Shown one piece after another: positions 32,820 to 41,009 of a DNA stretch of 64,000 nucleotides; positions within the stretch are counted from its first letter, which is position 1, and every line of letters begins with the position of its first letter. Position numbers and translations under genes: made by a program. Source of the DNA: Bradyrhizobium diazoefficiens (GTDB taxonomy: Bacteria > Pseudomonadota > Alphaproteobacteria > Rhizobiales > Xanthobacteraceae); NCBI RefSeq assembly GCF_018131185.1, contig NZ_JAFCJE010000004.1:682001-746000 (forward strand), in the 5' to 3' direction. The notes beneath the pieces were generated by a model, which was not told the origin of the DNA, made no database searches, and saw nothing but the letters and a program-made list of their open reading frames with translations.

Positions 32820-34258
32820 GGACTGATCCCCGCCTGCCTTGGTTCTGCTCCGTGCGTCCCACGACTAACCAGGCCTGGCGCCGGCGTGATGCCCGCCGTA
32901 CGCACCGGCTGGCCTTGAGGCGGTCCGTGCTCGCCGGCTTCAGGCGTCTGGCGGAAGAGGTGAAACAGATATGCGATACCCGCGCCGAACACGACGAAGT
33001 ACACGACGACGAATGCGGCGAGTGATGCAGCGACGGCCGGCGCGGCAATCGGCGCGACGCTGTCCGCGGTCCTCAGCAATCCATAGACGGTGAAAGGCTG
33101 TCGCCCGGCCTCTGTCACCGTCCATCCAGCGGTCACCGCAATCAGCCCGGACGGCCCCATGGCCACGGCGAAGCGGTGCAGCCATGGCGTGTCGTAGAGC
33201 CTGTTGCGCCGGCGCAGCCAAAGCGAGGCGACGCCCAGCGCGATCATCAGAAGACCCAAGCCGACCATGATGCGGAATGCCCAGAAGACCAGTGGAATGT
33301 TGGTCGGCCATGTGTCCTTCGGGAAAGCCTTGAGCCCCTTGACCTCTCCATCGAGGCTGTGCGTCAGGTAAAGGCTCGCGAAGCCAGGGATGGCGATTTG
33401 GCCGCGGGTCACCCCGGCTTCGGCATCCGGCATGCCGAACAGGATGGAAGGCGCGCGGCGCTCGGTCTCGAAGTGGCCTTCCATGGCGGCAACCTTGGTG
33501 GGCTGGTGGTGATACGAATTCACGCCATGAAGATCGCCGATAAAAAGCTGCATCGGGGCCACGATTGCGGCCATCCACATCGCCATCGAAAACATGATGC
33601 GTGCGCGTTCGTTCATCCTGTCCCGCAGAAGGTGCCAGGCGCCCACGGCCCCCACGATCATCGCGGTCGTCAGGTAAGCCGCCGTTACCGTGTGAGCGAA
33701 GCGATAGGGGAACGAGGGATTGAAGATGATCGCGAACCAGCTCTCCGGAATGAACTGGCCGTCCGGTCCCATTGCATGCCCGGTCGGCGTTTGCATCCAG
33801 GAATTGGCGGCGAGAATCCAGAACGCCGAGAGCAAGGTGCCGCCCGCGACGAAGCAGGTCGCGACGAAATGCAGGCGCGGACCGACGCGGCCAAGGCCAA
33901 AGAGCATCACCCCGAGGAAGCCGGCCTCGAGAAAGAATGCCGTCAGCACTTCGTAGCCAAGGAGCGGTCCGAGCACCGGCGATGTCTTGTCGGCGAACAC
34001 CGACCAGTTCGTGCCGAACTGGTAGGACATGACGATCCCCGACACCACGCCCATGGCGAAGGCAACAGCGAAAATCTTGAGCCAATAGCGATAGGTATCG
34101 AGATAGGCGGCGCGGCCCGTCCACAGCCACAGACCTTCGAGCACGGCAAGATAGCTCGCCAGTCCGATGGTGAAGGCCGGAAACAGGAAGTGCCAGACCA
34201 CCGTGAAGGCAAACTGGAAGCGCGCAAGATCCAATGCGCTGGGCAGTAAGTCGGACAT
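32816..34258 (-). CDS. cioA: cytochrome bd-type quinol oxidase subunit I (cyanide-insensitive type)
   Basis: 480 residues. The first helix carries the high-spin haem ligand His23 (FTVVWHFLFPAFTIG), and GRQPF (EAGRQPFTVYGLLRT) is the signature after the quinol-binding loop. The loop is short and the protein is about 480 rather than 520 residues, which is the CioA (cyanide-insensitive) subtype rather than E. coli CydA. The KTSPVLGPLLGYEVLTAFFLEAGFLGVMLFG and NSWMQTPTG motifs are also conserved. It is the first gene of cioA-cioB-DUF2474. I found no FNR/FixK box in the 250 bases upstream, where nothing else recognisable was seen. Confidence 0.95.
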   Translation of the reverse strand: MSDLLPSALDLARFQFAFTVVWHFLFPAFTIGLASYLAVLEGLWLWTGRAAYLDTYRYWLKIFAVAFAMGVVSGIVMSYQFGTNWSVFADKTSPVLGPLLGYEVLTAFFLEAGFLGVMLFGLGRVGPRLHFVATCFVAGGTLLSAFWILAANSWMQTPTGHAMGPDGQFIPESWFAIIFNPSFPYRFAHTVTAAYLTTAMIVGAVGAWHLLRDRMNERARIMFSMAMWMAAIVAPMQLFIGDLHGVNSYHHQPTKVAAMEGHFETERRAPSILFGMPDAEAGVTRGQIAIPGFASLYLTHSLDGEVKGLKAFPKDTWPTNIPLVFWAFRIMVGLGLLMIALGVASLWLRRRNRLYDTPWLHRFAVAMGPSGLIAVTAGWTVTEAGRQPFTVYGLLRTADSVAPIAAPAVAASLAAFVVVYFVVFGAGIAYLFHLFRQTPEAGEHGPPQGQPVRTAGITPAPGLVSRGTHGAEPRQAGISP

Positions 34259-34510
34259 AGCTCCGCCCCCGTCATCAAGTGCGGCCCGCAGCTAACGCTT
34301 TCAACTTAAGCGGGTTCCAGCTGCCTCGATCATCCGGATCCAGGGTGTAACCATTCTGCGCGCACTGTCCTTGGAGGGTATCGTCGGCAGACCATGGTCT
34401 CAAGAGGCCCGAATGTCCTACCCCCCCTGCAGCCGGCGAACTGCGATTGAGTTCGACGCGCAGCTGCGCGCTCGCGTGGCCGAAGCGCCGCTGCCGAGCA
34501 TCGTTCGATC

Positions 34511-35818
34511 CTAAGCCGACGCCGGTCTCTGCACGTTTGGCGGTGGCGCCGCATCATCGGCGTCCGGATCCCGCCCCTGACTCCTGTCGAGTTGTCGCAT
34601 GACCGGCGTGACAGTCAGTCCGTGAAGCAGAATCGACAACAGCGCCACGAGGCCAACGATAGCCCACATCCGCTCACCGTCGGCCATCTCCATATGGTTG
34701 AGCCCATAGGCCAGATAGTAGAACGAGCCAACACCTCGGATTCCGAAAAAGGCCAGCGTCATCTTCTCCGAAAAGCGGGCATTGAACCCGGCCAGCGCAA
34801 TTAAGCCGCCGATCGGCCGGATGATGAGCAGCATCGCCGCCGCCGCCGCCACGTCCACCAGCTGGAGCGGGCGCAGCAAACCGCTGACCAGTGCCCCGCC
34901 GAACAGCAGCAGCAGGACCATCATGGCTAGCCGCTCGACCTGCTCGGTGATGTCGTGCATTTGTCGGTTGAATTCGTGATCGCGGTGCGATCGGCGTAGC
35001 GTCAGTGCGGTGACGAAAACGGCAAGGAAGCCGTAGCAGTGGATCAGTTCGGTCACACCGTAAGAAACGAACGTGGCCGCGATCGCGATGAGACCGTCTC
35101 CCGTCTTCGACAGCTTCGTGTCGCTGGGAACGTGGAAGGTGAGCCAGCCGAACAGCCGACCAATGAGCCAGCCGCCGATGAGGCCGGCGCCAATCTCCCA
35201 CAGCACATTGTGGAGCAGCCACTGCCCGGCCCAGGGTTCCCCCGTTGCCGTGGCCAAACTGAGGGCGATCGCAAGATTCACGAACGGGAAGGCGAAGCCG
35301 TCGTTCAAGCCTGCCTCGGATGTCAGCCCGAAGCGAACCTCATCCTCTTCCCCGGTCTTCGGAGGCCCGACCTGAACGTCGGATGCGAGCACCGGATCGG
35401 TCGGCGCCAGGCTTGCCCCCAACAGCAGTGCTGCGATCCAGGACAGGCCCAGCAACCACCCTCCCATTGCTGTGATTGCGAGGATTCCAATCGGCATTGT
35501 GATCGCCAGCAATCGCCAGGTGACGCCCCACTTCCGCCAACTGAACGGGCGATCGAGCTTCAAGCCGGCCCCCATCAGCGCAATGATCACAACGAACTCG
35601 GTGAAACGCTCGGTGAAGTCGGGGTAATCGAGCGGCAGCGGCCGGAGCGTGACTGCCGGCAGCGAGAAGATCGCAGCTCCGATCCCGATGCAGACGATCG
35701 GCAGAGACAGGGGCAGCCGCTTCAGGACGAGTGGTAGCCAGGCGACCAGCGCGATCAGCAGGCCCGCTCCCGTCAGGATCAGAATGTATGGCTCTGGGGC
35801 TAAGGAGGAGACTTGCAC
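34511..35818 (-). CDS. cation:proton antiporter (CPA1/NhaP-like)
   Basis: 435 residues with about 12 helices. The ion-binding region of the Na+/H+ exchanger fold is visible (ALLLGASLAPTDPVLASDVQVG, with the PTDPV motif, and ALTSEAGLND-like FGLTSEAGLNDGFAFP). These two motifs place it in the CPA1 branch with NhaP-like proteins. There is no C-terminal TrkA-type regulatory domain. It starts at GTG 35818 after AAGGA. An exact palindrome at 35840-35854 lies just upstream. Substrate (Na+ or K+) is not defined by sequence. Confidence 0.9.
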   Translation of the reverse strand: MQVSSLAPEPYILILTGAGLLIALVAWLPLVLKRLPLSLPIVCIGIGAAIFSLPAVTLRPLPLDYPDFTERFTEFVVIIALMGAGLKLDRPFSWRKWGVTWRLLAITMPIGILAITAMGGWLLGLSWIAALLLGASLAPTDPVLASDVQVGPPKTGEEDEVRFGLTSEAGLNDGFAFPFVNLAIALSLATATGEPWAGQWLLHNVLWEIGAGLIGGWLIGRLFGWLTFHVPSDTKLSKTGDGLIAIAATFVSYGVTELIHCYGFLAVFVTALTLRRSHRDHEFNRQMHDITEQVERLAMMVLLLLFGGALVSGLLRPLQLVDVAAAAAMLLIIRPIGGLIALAGFNARFSEKMTLAFFGIRGVGSFYYLAYGLNHMEMADGERMWAIVGLVALLSILLHGLTVTPVMRQLDRSQGRDPDADDAAPPPNVQRPASA

Positions 35819-35839
35819 CGTCCTTCAACGCCGCAGAGC

Positions 35840-35854
35840 TGTGAACAGTTCACA
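35840..35854. promoter_or_regulatory. perfect 15-base palindrome before the antiporter gene
   Basis: Arms TGTGAAC (35840-35846) and GTTCACA (35848-35854) around a central A, 22-36 bases upstream of the start codon. It is a probable operator; the regulator is not identifiable here. Confidence 0.55.
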
Positions 35855-35985
35855 CGGGAATTGGGATTCTGTGGCCCGTCGAGCCCTATCGATCATTTTC
35901 GGCGAGCCGGCGCAGCAGCTGCGTGGTCTGGAAAAACCGCCGGATAAGTCGGCTTCAGGATGCGGGACCATCCTCGATCGACTGC

Positions 35986-36354
35986 TCAGCTCGACGCGGC
36001 AGCCACCTTGCTCCGGAGGATCGTTTTCATCGCTTTGCCCTTGGCGAGTTCGTCGACCAGTTTGTCGAGATACCGGATTTCGCGCATGATCGGTTCTTCG
36101 ATATTTTCGACGCGGACGCCGCAGATCGTGCCCGTGATGAGCGAACGCGAGGCATTCATGCGAGGGGCCTGAGCGAAGAAATCCTCAAGGGAGGTCTTCT
36201 TTGCGAGTTCCTTGTCCAGTGTCTTCCGCGTATGGCCGGTCAGCCAGCAGATGATCTCATCGACCTCCGCCTTCGTGCGCCCCTTCTTCTCTGCCTTCGC
36301 GACGTAGTGCGGATAGACGCTCGCAAAACTCATCAGGTAAATTTTGTGCGCCAT
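35986..36354 (-). CDS. DUF2200 family protein
   Basis: 122 residues that match the DUF2200 (PF09966) pattern from the start: MAHKIYLMSFASVYPHYVAKAEKKGRTKAEVDEIICWLTGH, then FFAQAPRMNASRSLITGTICGVRVENIEEPIMREIRYLDKLVDELAKGK. It is a small, soluble, mostly helical protein of unknown function. It starts at ATG 36354, 21 bases after the guaA stop, so it may share the guaA transcript. Confidence 0.88.
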   Translation of the reverse strand: MAHKIYLMSFASVYPHYVAKAEKKGRTKAEVDEIICWLTGHTRKTLDKELAKKTSLEDFFAQAPRMNASRSLITGTICGVRVENIEEPIMREIRYLDKLVDELAKGKAMKTILRSKVAAASS

Positions 36355-36375
36355 GCGTCCTCGAAGGGCTTTTCC

Positions 36376-37974
36376 CTACTCCCACTCGATCGTCCCGGGC
36401 GGCTTGCTGGTCACGTCGTACACCACCCGGTTCACGCCCTTCACCTCGTTGATGATGCGCGTGGCGGTCTCTCCTAAGAACTTCATGTCGAACTGGTAGA
36501 AATCGGCGGTCATGCCGTCGGTGGAGGTGACGGCGCGCAGGCCGACGACGTAGTCGTAGGTGCGGCCGTCGCCCATGACGCCGACGGTCTTCACCGGGAG
36601 CAGGACGGCAAAGGCCTGCCAGATTTCGTCGTAGAGGCCGTGCTTGCGGATCTGGTCGATGTAGACGGCATCGGCCTTGCGCAGGATGTCGAGCTTGTCG
36701 CGGGTGATGTCGCCGGGGCAGCGGATGGCGAGGCCGGGGCCCGGGAACGGGTGGCGGCCGACGAAGATTTCGGGAAGGCCGAGCTCGCGCCCCAGCTTGC
36801 GCACCTCGTCCTTGAACAGCTCGCGCAGCGGCTCGACGAGCTTCATGTTCATGCGTTCAGGCAGGCCGCCGACATTGTGGTGCGACTTGATGGTGACGGA
36901 AGGTCCGCCGGTAAAGGAGACGCTCTCGATCACGTCAGGATAGAGCGTACCCTGCGCGAGGAAATCGGCGCCGCCTATCTTCTTGGCCTCCTGCTCGAAC
37001 ACCTCGATGAAGAGGCGGCCGATGGTCTTGCGCTTGGTCTCAGGGTCGGTGACGCCTTCGAGCTCGCCCAAAAACTGCTTCGAGGCATCCACGTGGACGA
37101 GCGGGATGTTGTAGTGGTGGCGGAACAGGTCGACCACGGTCTTGGCCTCGTCGAGGCGGAGCAGGCCGTGATCGACGAAGACGCAGGTGAGCTGGTCGCC
37201 GATGGCCTCGTGAATCAGGACGGCTGCGACGGCGGAATCGACGCCGCCGGAGAGGCCACAGATCACCTTGCCCTTGCCGACCTGCTGACGGATCTTCGCG
37301 ATCTCCTCCTCGCGGAAGGCGCGCATGGTCCAGTCGCCGGACAGGCCTGCGATCTTGCGCACGAAATTGCGGATGAGCTTGGCGCCGTCGGGCGTGTGCA
37401 CCACTTCGGGGTGGAACATCAGGCCGTAATATTTGCGTGTCTCGTCCTGGATGATCGCGAACGGCGCGTTCGGCGAGGTGCCGGCGACGGAGAAGCCCGG
37501 CGGCATCTTCGTAATGCGGTCGCCATGACTCATCCAGACCTGGTTCTTGGTGCCTGACGACCAGACGTCCTCGAACAGCTTGCTCTGCGCCTTCACCTCG
37601 ACGTCGGCGCGGCCGAATTCGCGGTGATGGCCGCCCTCGACGGTGCCGCCGAGTTGGGCCGCCATGGTCATCTGGCCGTAGCAGATGCCCATCACGGGCA
37701 CGCCGGAATCGAAGATGGCTTGCGGCGCGCGGGGCGAACCGGCCTCGTGCACCGATTCAGGGCCACCGGAGAGGATCACCGCTTTCGGCTTCATCTCGTT
37801 GAAGGCGGCTTCGGCCTTGTTGAACGGGACGATCTCGCAATAGACGCCGTCCTCGCGCACGCGACGCGCGATCAGCTGCGTCACCTGGCTGCCGAAGTCG
37901 ACGATGAGAATCTTGTCGTGCGCCGAGGCCACCGAGGGCGTCGACGCGGAGCGGTCGTTCTGTGCTGCTGTCAT
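36376..37974 (-). CDS. guaA: GMP synthase (glutamine-hydrolysing)
   Basis: 532 residues from ATG 37974; a longer frame upstream has no homology. The N-terminal class I glutaminase domain has ILIVDFGSQVTQLIARRVRE, nucleophile Cys in GICYGQM and the His/Glu in MFHPEVVHTPDG. The ATP-pyrophosphatase domain has SGGVDS (ICGLSGGVDSAVAA), and the C-terminal dimerisation domain ends KPPGTIEWE as usual. It converts XMP to GMP with ATP and glutamine, the last step after GuaB, which is encoded about 8 kb away in this window. Confidence 0.98.
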   Translation of the reverse strand: MTAAQNDRSASTPSVASAHDKILIVDFGSQVTQLIARRVREDGVYCEIVPFNKAEAAFNEMKPKAVILSGGPESVHEAGSPRAPQAIFDSGVPVMGICYGQMTMAAQLGGTVEGGHHREFGRADVEVKAQSKLFEDVWSSGTKNQVWMSHGDRITKMPPGFSVAGTSPNAPFAIIQDETRKYYGLMFHPEVVHTPDGAKLIRNFVRKIAGLSGDWTMRAFREEEIAKIRQQVGKGKVICGLSGGVDSAVAAVLIHEAIGDQLTCVFVDHGLLRLDEAKTVVDLFRHHYNIPLVHVDASKQFLGELEGVTDPETKRKTIGRLFIEVFEQEAKKIGGADFLAQGTLYPDVIESVSFTGGPSVTIKSHHNVGGLPERMNMKLVEPLRELFKDEVRKLGRELGLPEIFVGRHPFPGPGLAIRCPGDITRDKLDILRKADAVYIDQIRKHGLYDEIWQAFAVLLPVKTVGVMGDGRTYDYVVGLRAVTSTDGMTADFYQFDMKFLGETATRIINEVKGVNRVVYDVTSKPPGTIEWE

Positions 37975-38058
37975 GGCCAGCAAATACGCTGGCGCGGCCC
38001 GGCCCGCAACCGCGGTAGCTGCGCGCCCACATGCTTCTTTGGGCATGGACAAACGAAT

Positions 38059-38081
38059 ATAGGTAAGTAATATTGACCTAT
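38059..38081. promoter_or_regulatory. AT-rich inverted repeat between guaA and an NTF2-like gene
   Basis: ATAGGT (38059-38064), eleven bases, ACCTAT (38076-38081), set in an AT-rich stretch with a central AATATT. It lies 42 bases before the + strand NTF2-like gene and 85 bases before guaA. It is an operator or promoter element; the factor is unknown. Confidence 0.4.
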
Positions 38082-38122
38082 TATGCTCCGCTATCAAACA
38101 GGGGCGATCAGGGAGAACGCTT

Positions 38123-38494
38123 GTGCCACAGTACCACCAGCCATCGACGCTCGCCGCCCTCGGCCGGACCTGGATCGAGGCCTGGAATTCGCGCGACCTC
38201 GAGCGCGTGCTCACGCTCTATGACGAGGCGGCCGTGATGACCTCGGACCGCATCCCGGCGCTGGGGTTCGACGCCAGCGGAACGTTGCGCGGCAAGGACG
38301 CCTTGCGCGCCTATTGGGGCAAGGCGCTCGGGCTCGTGCCGGAGCTGCACTTCTCGCTGATCGAATTGTTTGCGAGCCCCGACAGCGTCGTGGTGTTTTA
38401 CGCGAATGAGCGCGGGAAGAAGATCTGCGAGTATCTGCGCGTCGATGCGGCCGGAAAGATCGTGCAGGGATCGGCGAACCATCTGGCGGAGTGA
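38123..38494 (+). CDS. NTF2-fold (SnoaL-like) protein
   Basis: 123 residues: PSTLAALGRTWIEAWNSRDLERVLTLYDEAAVMTSD, then GTLRGKDALRAYWGKALGLVPELHFSLIELFASPDSVVVFYANERGKKICEYLRVDAAGKIVQGSANH. This is the common NTF2-like layout: helix, WNSRD(L), strand with a Gly-Lys loop, and final strands. It starts at GTG 38123 with GGGAG upstream. A hairpin with a T-run follows the gene at 38573. No function can be assigned. Confidence 0.85.
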   Translation: MPQYHQPSTLAALGRTWIEAWNSRDLERVLTLYDEAAVMTSDRIPALGFDASGTLRGKDALRAYWGKALGLVPELHFSLIELFASPDSVVVFYANERGKKICEYLRVDAAGKIVQGSANHLAE

Positions 38495-38572
38495 CGATCA
38501 CCGCTCCTCGATTGTGACACTATGACGAAGGCCGGCGCCGCGCACCGCGCGCGGCCCTGCGACCATCCGCGC

Positions 38573-38596
38573 GCCTCGACTTAATGCGAGGCTTTT
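38573..38596 (+). terminator. intrinsic terminator after the NTF2-like gene
   Basis: GCCTCG (38573-38578), loop ACTTAATG, CGAGGC (38587-38592), then TTTT (38593-38596). Confidence 0.65.
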
Positions 38597-38647
38597 GATA
38601 ATCTCTACCATTGATTGAATTTCGTTTTTCATCCCCGGGAGATTTTC

Positions 38648-39757
38648 ATGAAGCTCGCATCCTTCAACGTTGAAAACCTTTTCATGCGCGCACGTGCGCT
38701 CAGCGGTCCCGGCTTCTCGGAAGAAGGCAGGACCATCCTGAAGGCGCAGGCCGACATCAACGCCATCCTCGGCAAGGACAAATACACTGCGAACGACAAG
38801 AAGAAGATCGTCGAGCTGCTGGGTGTGCTCGGCCTCAAGAAGTCGGACGAGAACAAATACGCGATCCTGCGCCAGAATCGCGGCCATCTCGTCAAGCGAC
38901 CGCAAAGCGGACCGATCCAGGTCGTTGCAGACGGACGGGACGACTGGATCGGATGGGTCGATCTGACGGTGGAGCAGGTCAACGAAGAGGCAACACGCAA
39001 CACTGCGCGGGTCATGAAGGAGATCGATGCGGACGTGCTCGGCGTGGTGGAAGCGGAAAGCCGGCCTGCCCTCGTCCGGTTCTGCAAGGACGTGATGCCC
39101 GCCGTCGAGGCAACGTCCTACGACCACATCATGCTGATCGACGGCAATGACGACCGCGGCATCGACGTCGGCCTCATGACCAGGAAGAAATTCGATATCG
39201 TCTCGATCGCGAGCCACGTCGATGACGAGGACGAGGACGGCCTCATCTTCAGCCGGGATTGCGCGCAATTCGAGATCCAGACGGCGGCGGGAAATTCGCT
39301 CATCGTCCTCGCCAATCACTTCAAGAGCAAGGGATTCGGCTCCCAGGCGACGTCGAACGCCAAGCGCAAGCGTCAGGCCTCGCGCACCGCGACCATCTAT
39401 CGCCAGCTCCGCCAGAAGCACGATTTCATCGCGGTGATCGGCGACCTCAACGACACGCCGGACAGCGATCCGATGAGCCCGCTGTTTCATCAAACCGGGC
39501 TGAAGGACATCAGCGAGCTCGACGGGTTCGAGGATGGCGGCCGTCCCGGCACGTTCAAGAACGGCACCGCGTCGAACAAGATCGACTACATCCTGCTGTC
39601 ACCGGCCCTGTTCGACAAGGCGACCGCCGGCGGCATCTTCCGCATGGGCGTCTGGGGCGGCAAGAACGGCGACTTGTTTCCTCATTTTCCGACAATCACC
39701 AGGGAAATCGAGGCCGCCTCCGACCATGCCGCAATCTGGGCCGAGCTCGACATCTAG
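38648..39757 (+). CDS. endonuclease/exonuclease/phosphatase (EEP) family protein
   Basis: 369 residues from ATG 38648 (GGGAGA upstream). EEP-fold motifs are in order: KLASFNVENLF (catalytic Asn), DADVLGVVEAE (metal Glu), VIGDLNDTPDSDPMSPLFHQTGLKD (GDxND), KIDYILLSPAL, then EAASDHAAIWAELDI (final SDH). No secretion signal is visible, so it is probably cytoplasmic. The fold covers nucleases, lipid phosphatases and phosphodiesterases; the substrate cannot be told. It is a stand-alone gene. Confidence 0.92.
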   Translation: MKLASFNVENLFMRARALSGPGFSEEGRTILKAQADINAILGKDKYTANDKKKIVELLGVLGLKKSDENKYAILRQNRGHLVKRPQSGPIQVVADGRDDWIGWVDLTVEQVNEEATRNTARVMKEIDADVLGVVEAESRPALVRFCKDVMPAVEATSYDHIMLIDGNDDRGIDVGLMTRKKFDIVSIASHVDDEDEDGLIFSRDCAQFEIQTAAGNSLIVLANHFKSKGFGSQATSNAKRKRQASRTATIYRQLRQKHDFIAVIGDLNDTPDSDPMSPLFHQTGLKDISELDGFEDGGRPGTFKNGTASNKIDYILLSPALFDKATAGGIFRMGVWGGKNGDLFPHFPTITREIEAASDHAAIWAELDI

Positions 39758-39866
39758 CAGCACGTCCATCGGCGCCAGCTCCTTTTGGCCGGCGCTGACG
39801 GCTTGCGACTCTCGCGTTTGCAGCTATCAGGGAGACTGCACAACCGCACTGACCGGATTCTCCCGC

Positions 39867-40199
39867 ATGAAACTCCCCGCCTCCCCCTTCACCGTCACGG
39901 ACTGGAGCAAGGTCGAGGCGACCACGCATCCCGGCGAGAGCGGGCAGGCGTTGTGGCGCACGCTCAATATCGGCGACCTCCGGGTGCGGATGGTGGAGTA
40001 TTCGCCGGGCTACCTGGCCGACCATTGGTGCGATCGCGGCCACGTGCTCTACGTGCTGAAGGGCGAGATCGACAGCGAGCTGCGTGACGGGCGCACATTC
40101 AAGCTCACGGCTGGCATGAGCTACCAGGTCTCGGATTTCGGCGACGCCGCGCACCGGTCCTCGACCGCGACCGGCGCCACGCTCTTCATCGTGGACTGA
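39867..40199 (+). CDS. DHCW-motif cupin-fold protein
   Basis: 110 residues from ATG 39867. It has PGYLADHWCDRGHVLYVLKGEIDSELRDGRTFKLTAGMSYQVSDFGDAAHRSSTATGATLFIVD, with the DHWC variant of the DHCW-cupin family, where the His residues (His, GH and AHR) probably bind a metal. It is a small single-domain cupin of unknown function, whose closest relatives are widespread in proteobacteria. It lies 110 bases downstream of the EEP gene. Confidence 0.85.
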   Translation: MKLPASPFTVTDWSKVEATTHPGESGQALWRTLNIGDLRVRMVEYSPGYLADHWCDRGHVLYVLKGEIDSELRDGRTFKLTAGMSYQVSDFGDAAHRSSTATGATLFIVD

Positions 40200-40270
40200 C
40201 ATGCACCCGACGGTGACTTTGCACCGCAAAATAGAAAAGTCGCGTGAGGTCCCGGGCCACGGGTGGTGCC

Positions 40271-40299
40271 TTGAACTGGCCCCAAATTCTCGCTATATT
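40271..40299 (+). promoter_or_regulatory. sigma-70 type promoter for the cold-shock gene
   Basis: TTGAAC (40271-40276), 17 bases, TATATT (40294-40299). Transcription would start near 40306, giving an untranslated leader of about 158 bases before the cold-shock protein, as expected for thermally controlled csp mRNAs. Confidence 0.7.
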
Positions 40300-40463
40300 G
40301 TGATCATCGATCTTGGCCGAACGACTGGGCCGCTTCGCTTCGTTGCTGACGGGCGCGCACGCTTCAGATGACTTCTCCAAACATCGACTGAACAGGGCTA
40401 TGGGCGCAATGCTGCGTACCGGTCCACGTGCGTACTCTCTCTAACTAACTAAAGGAAATTCCC

Positions 40464-40673
40464 ATGGCTATGGGCACCGTGAAGTGGTTCAACACCCAAA
40501 AGGGTTATGGTTTCATCCAGCCGGACGACGGCCAGAAGGACGTGTTCGTGCACATCAGCGCCGTCGAGCGCGCTGGCCTCTCCTCCCTCAACGAGGGCCA
40601 GAAGGTCTCGTTCGACATCGTCGCCGACCGCCGCAGCGGCAAGTCGTCGGCTGACAATCTCCGCGTCGGCTAA
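40464..40673 (+). CDS. cold-shock protein, CspA family
   Basis: 69 residues, a single cold-shock OB domain: MGTVKWFNTQKGYGFI (RNP1 KGYGFI) and KDVFVHISAVERAG (RNP2 VFVHI), then LNEGQKVSFDIVADRRSGKSSADNLRV. It binds single-stranded RNA and DNA and relaxes RNA structure. The ribosome site is AAAGGAAA just before ATG 40464. A strong terminator follows. With the long leader it is likely a post-transcriptionally controlled cold-shock gene. Confidence 0.97.
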   Translation: MAMGTVKWFNTQKGYGFIQPDDGQKDVFVHISAVERAGLSSLNEGQKVSFDIVADRRSGKSSADNLRVG

Positions 40674-40727
40674 CGCCCGCGCAGCGTTCTGACCACGGAC
40701 GTACCGGCAGAACGTCAGAGCTCCAAG

Positions 40728-40768
40728 GCCCCGCGACCGGGATCCGGTCGCGGGGCTTTTGTTTTGTT
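40728..40768 (+). terminator. strong intrinsic terminator of the cold-shock gene
   Basis: Perfect 13-base arms GCCCCGCGACCGG (40728-40740) and CCGGTCGCGGGGC (40744-40756) with loop GAT, followed by TTTTGTTTTGTT. Confidence 0.95.
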
Positions 40769-40770
40769 GC

Positions 40771-40874
40771 CGTCATTCCGGGGCGCCCGCAGGGCGAGGC
40801 CGGAATCCACGGCGCGACAATCTCTGTGGCGCGATGGATTCCGGGTTCTCGCTTCGCGAGCCCCGGAATGACAG
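40771..40874. repeat. palindromic intergenic repeat, family B
   Basis: CGTCATTCCGGGGCGCCCGC, then CCGGAATCCA, and in the second half ATGGATTCCGGG, CGAGCCCCGGAATGACAG. It is an imperfect long inverted repeat of about 104 bases, the same family as 47915-48020 and 59986-60092. It has no coding content. Confidence 0.75.
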
Positions 40875-40888
40875 CGTTGATCAACGGT

Positions 40889-41004
40889 GCCGCAGGGTGG
40901 GCAAAGGCTCGCTCTTCGCGCGCCGTGCCCACCATCTCTCAGTAACGGGCAAGTCGTGGGCACCAAGTCGTGCGCACGGCGCTTCGCGCCTTTGCGCACC
41001 CTAC
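40889..41004. repeat. palindromic intergenic repeat, family D
   Basis: CGCAGGGTGGGCAAAGGCTC at one end, CACGGCGCTTCGCGCC and GCGCACCCTAC at the other, with GTGCCCACC inside. It is the same family as 58636-58723. It ends at the rsmB stop codon and may act as its 3' hairpin. Confidence 0.65.
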
Positions 41005-41009
41005 AAGAG

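Noticed and set aside
34410..34514. 33-codon frame on the + strand in the gap between cioA and the antiporter
   Set aside because: No ribosome site, no recognisable domain, and it overlaps the end of the antiporter gene.
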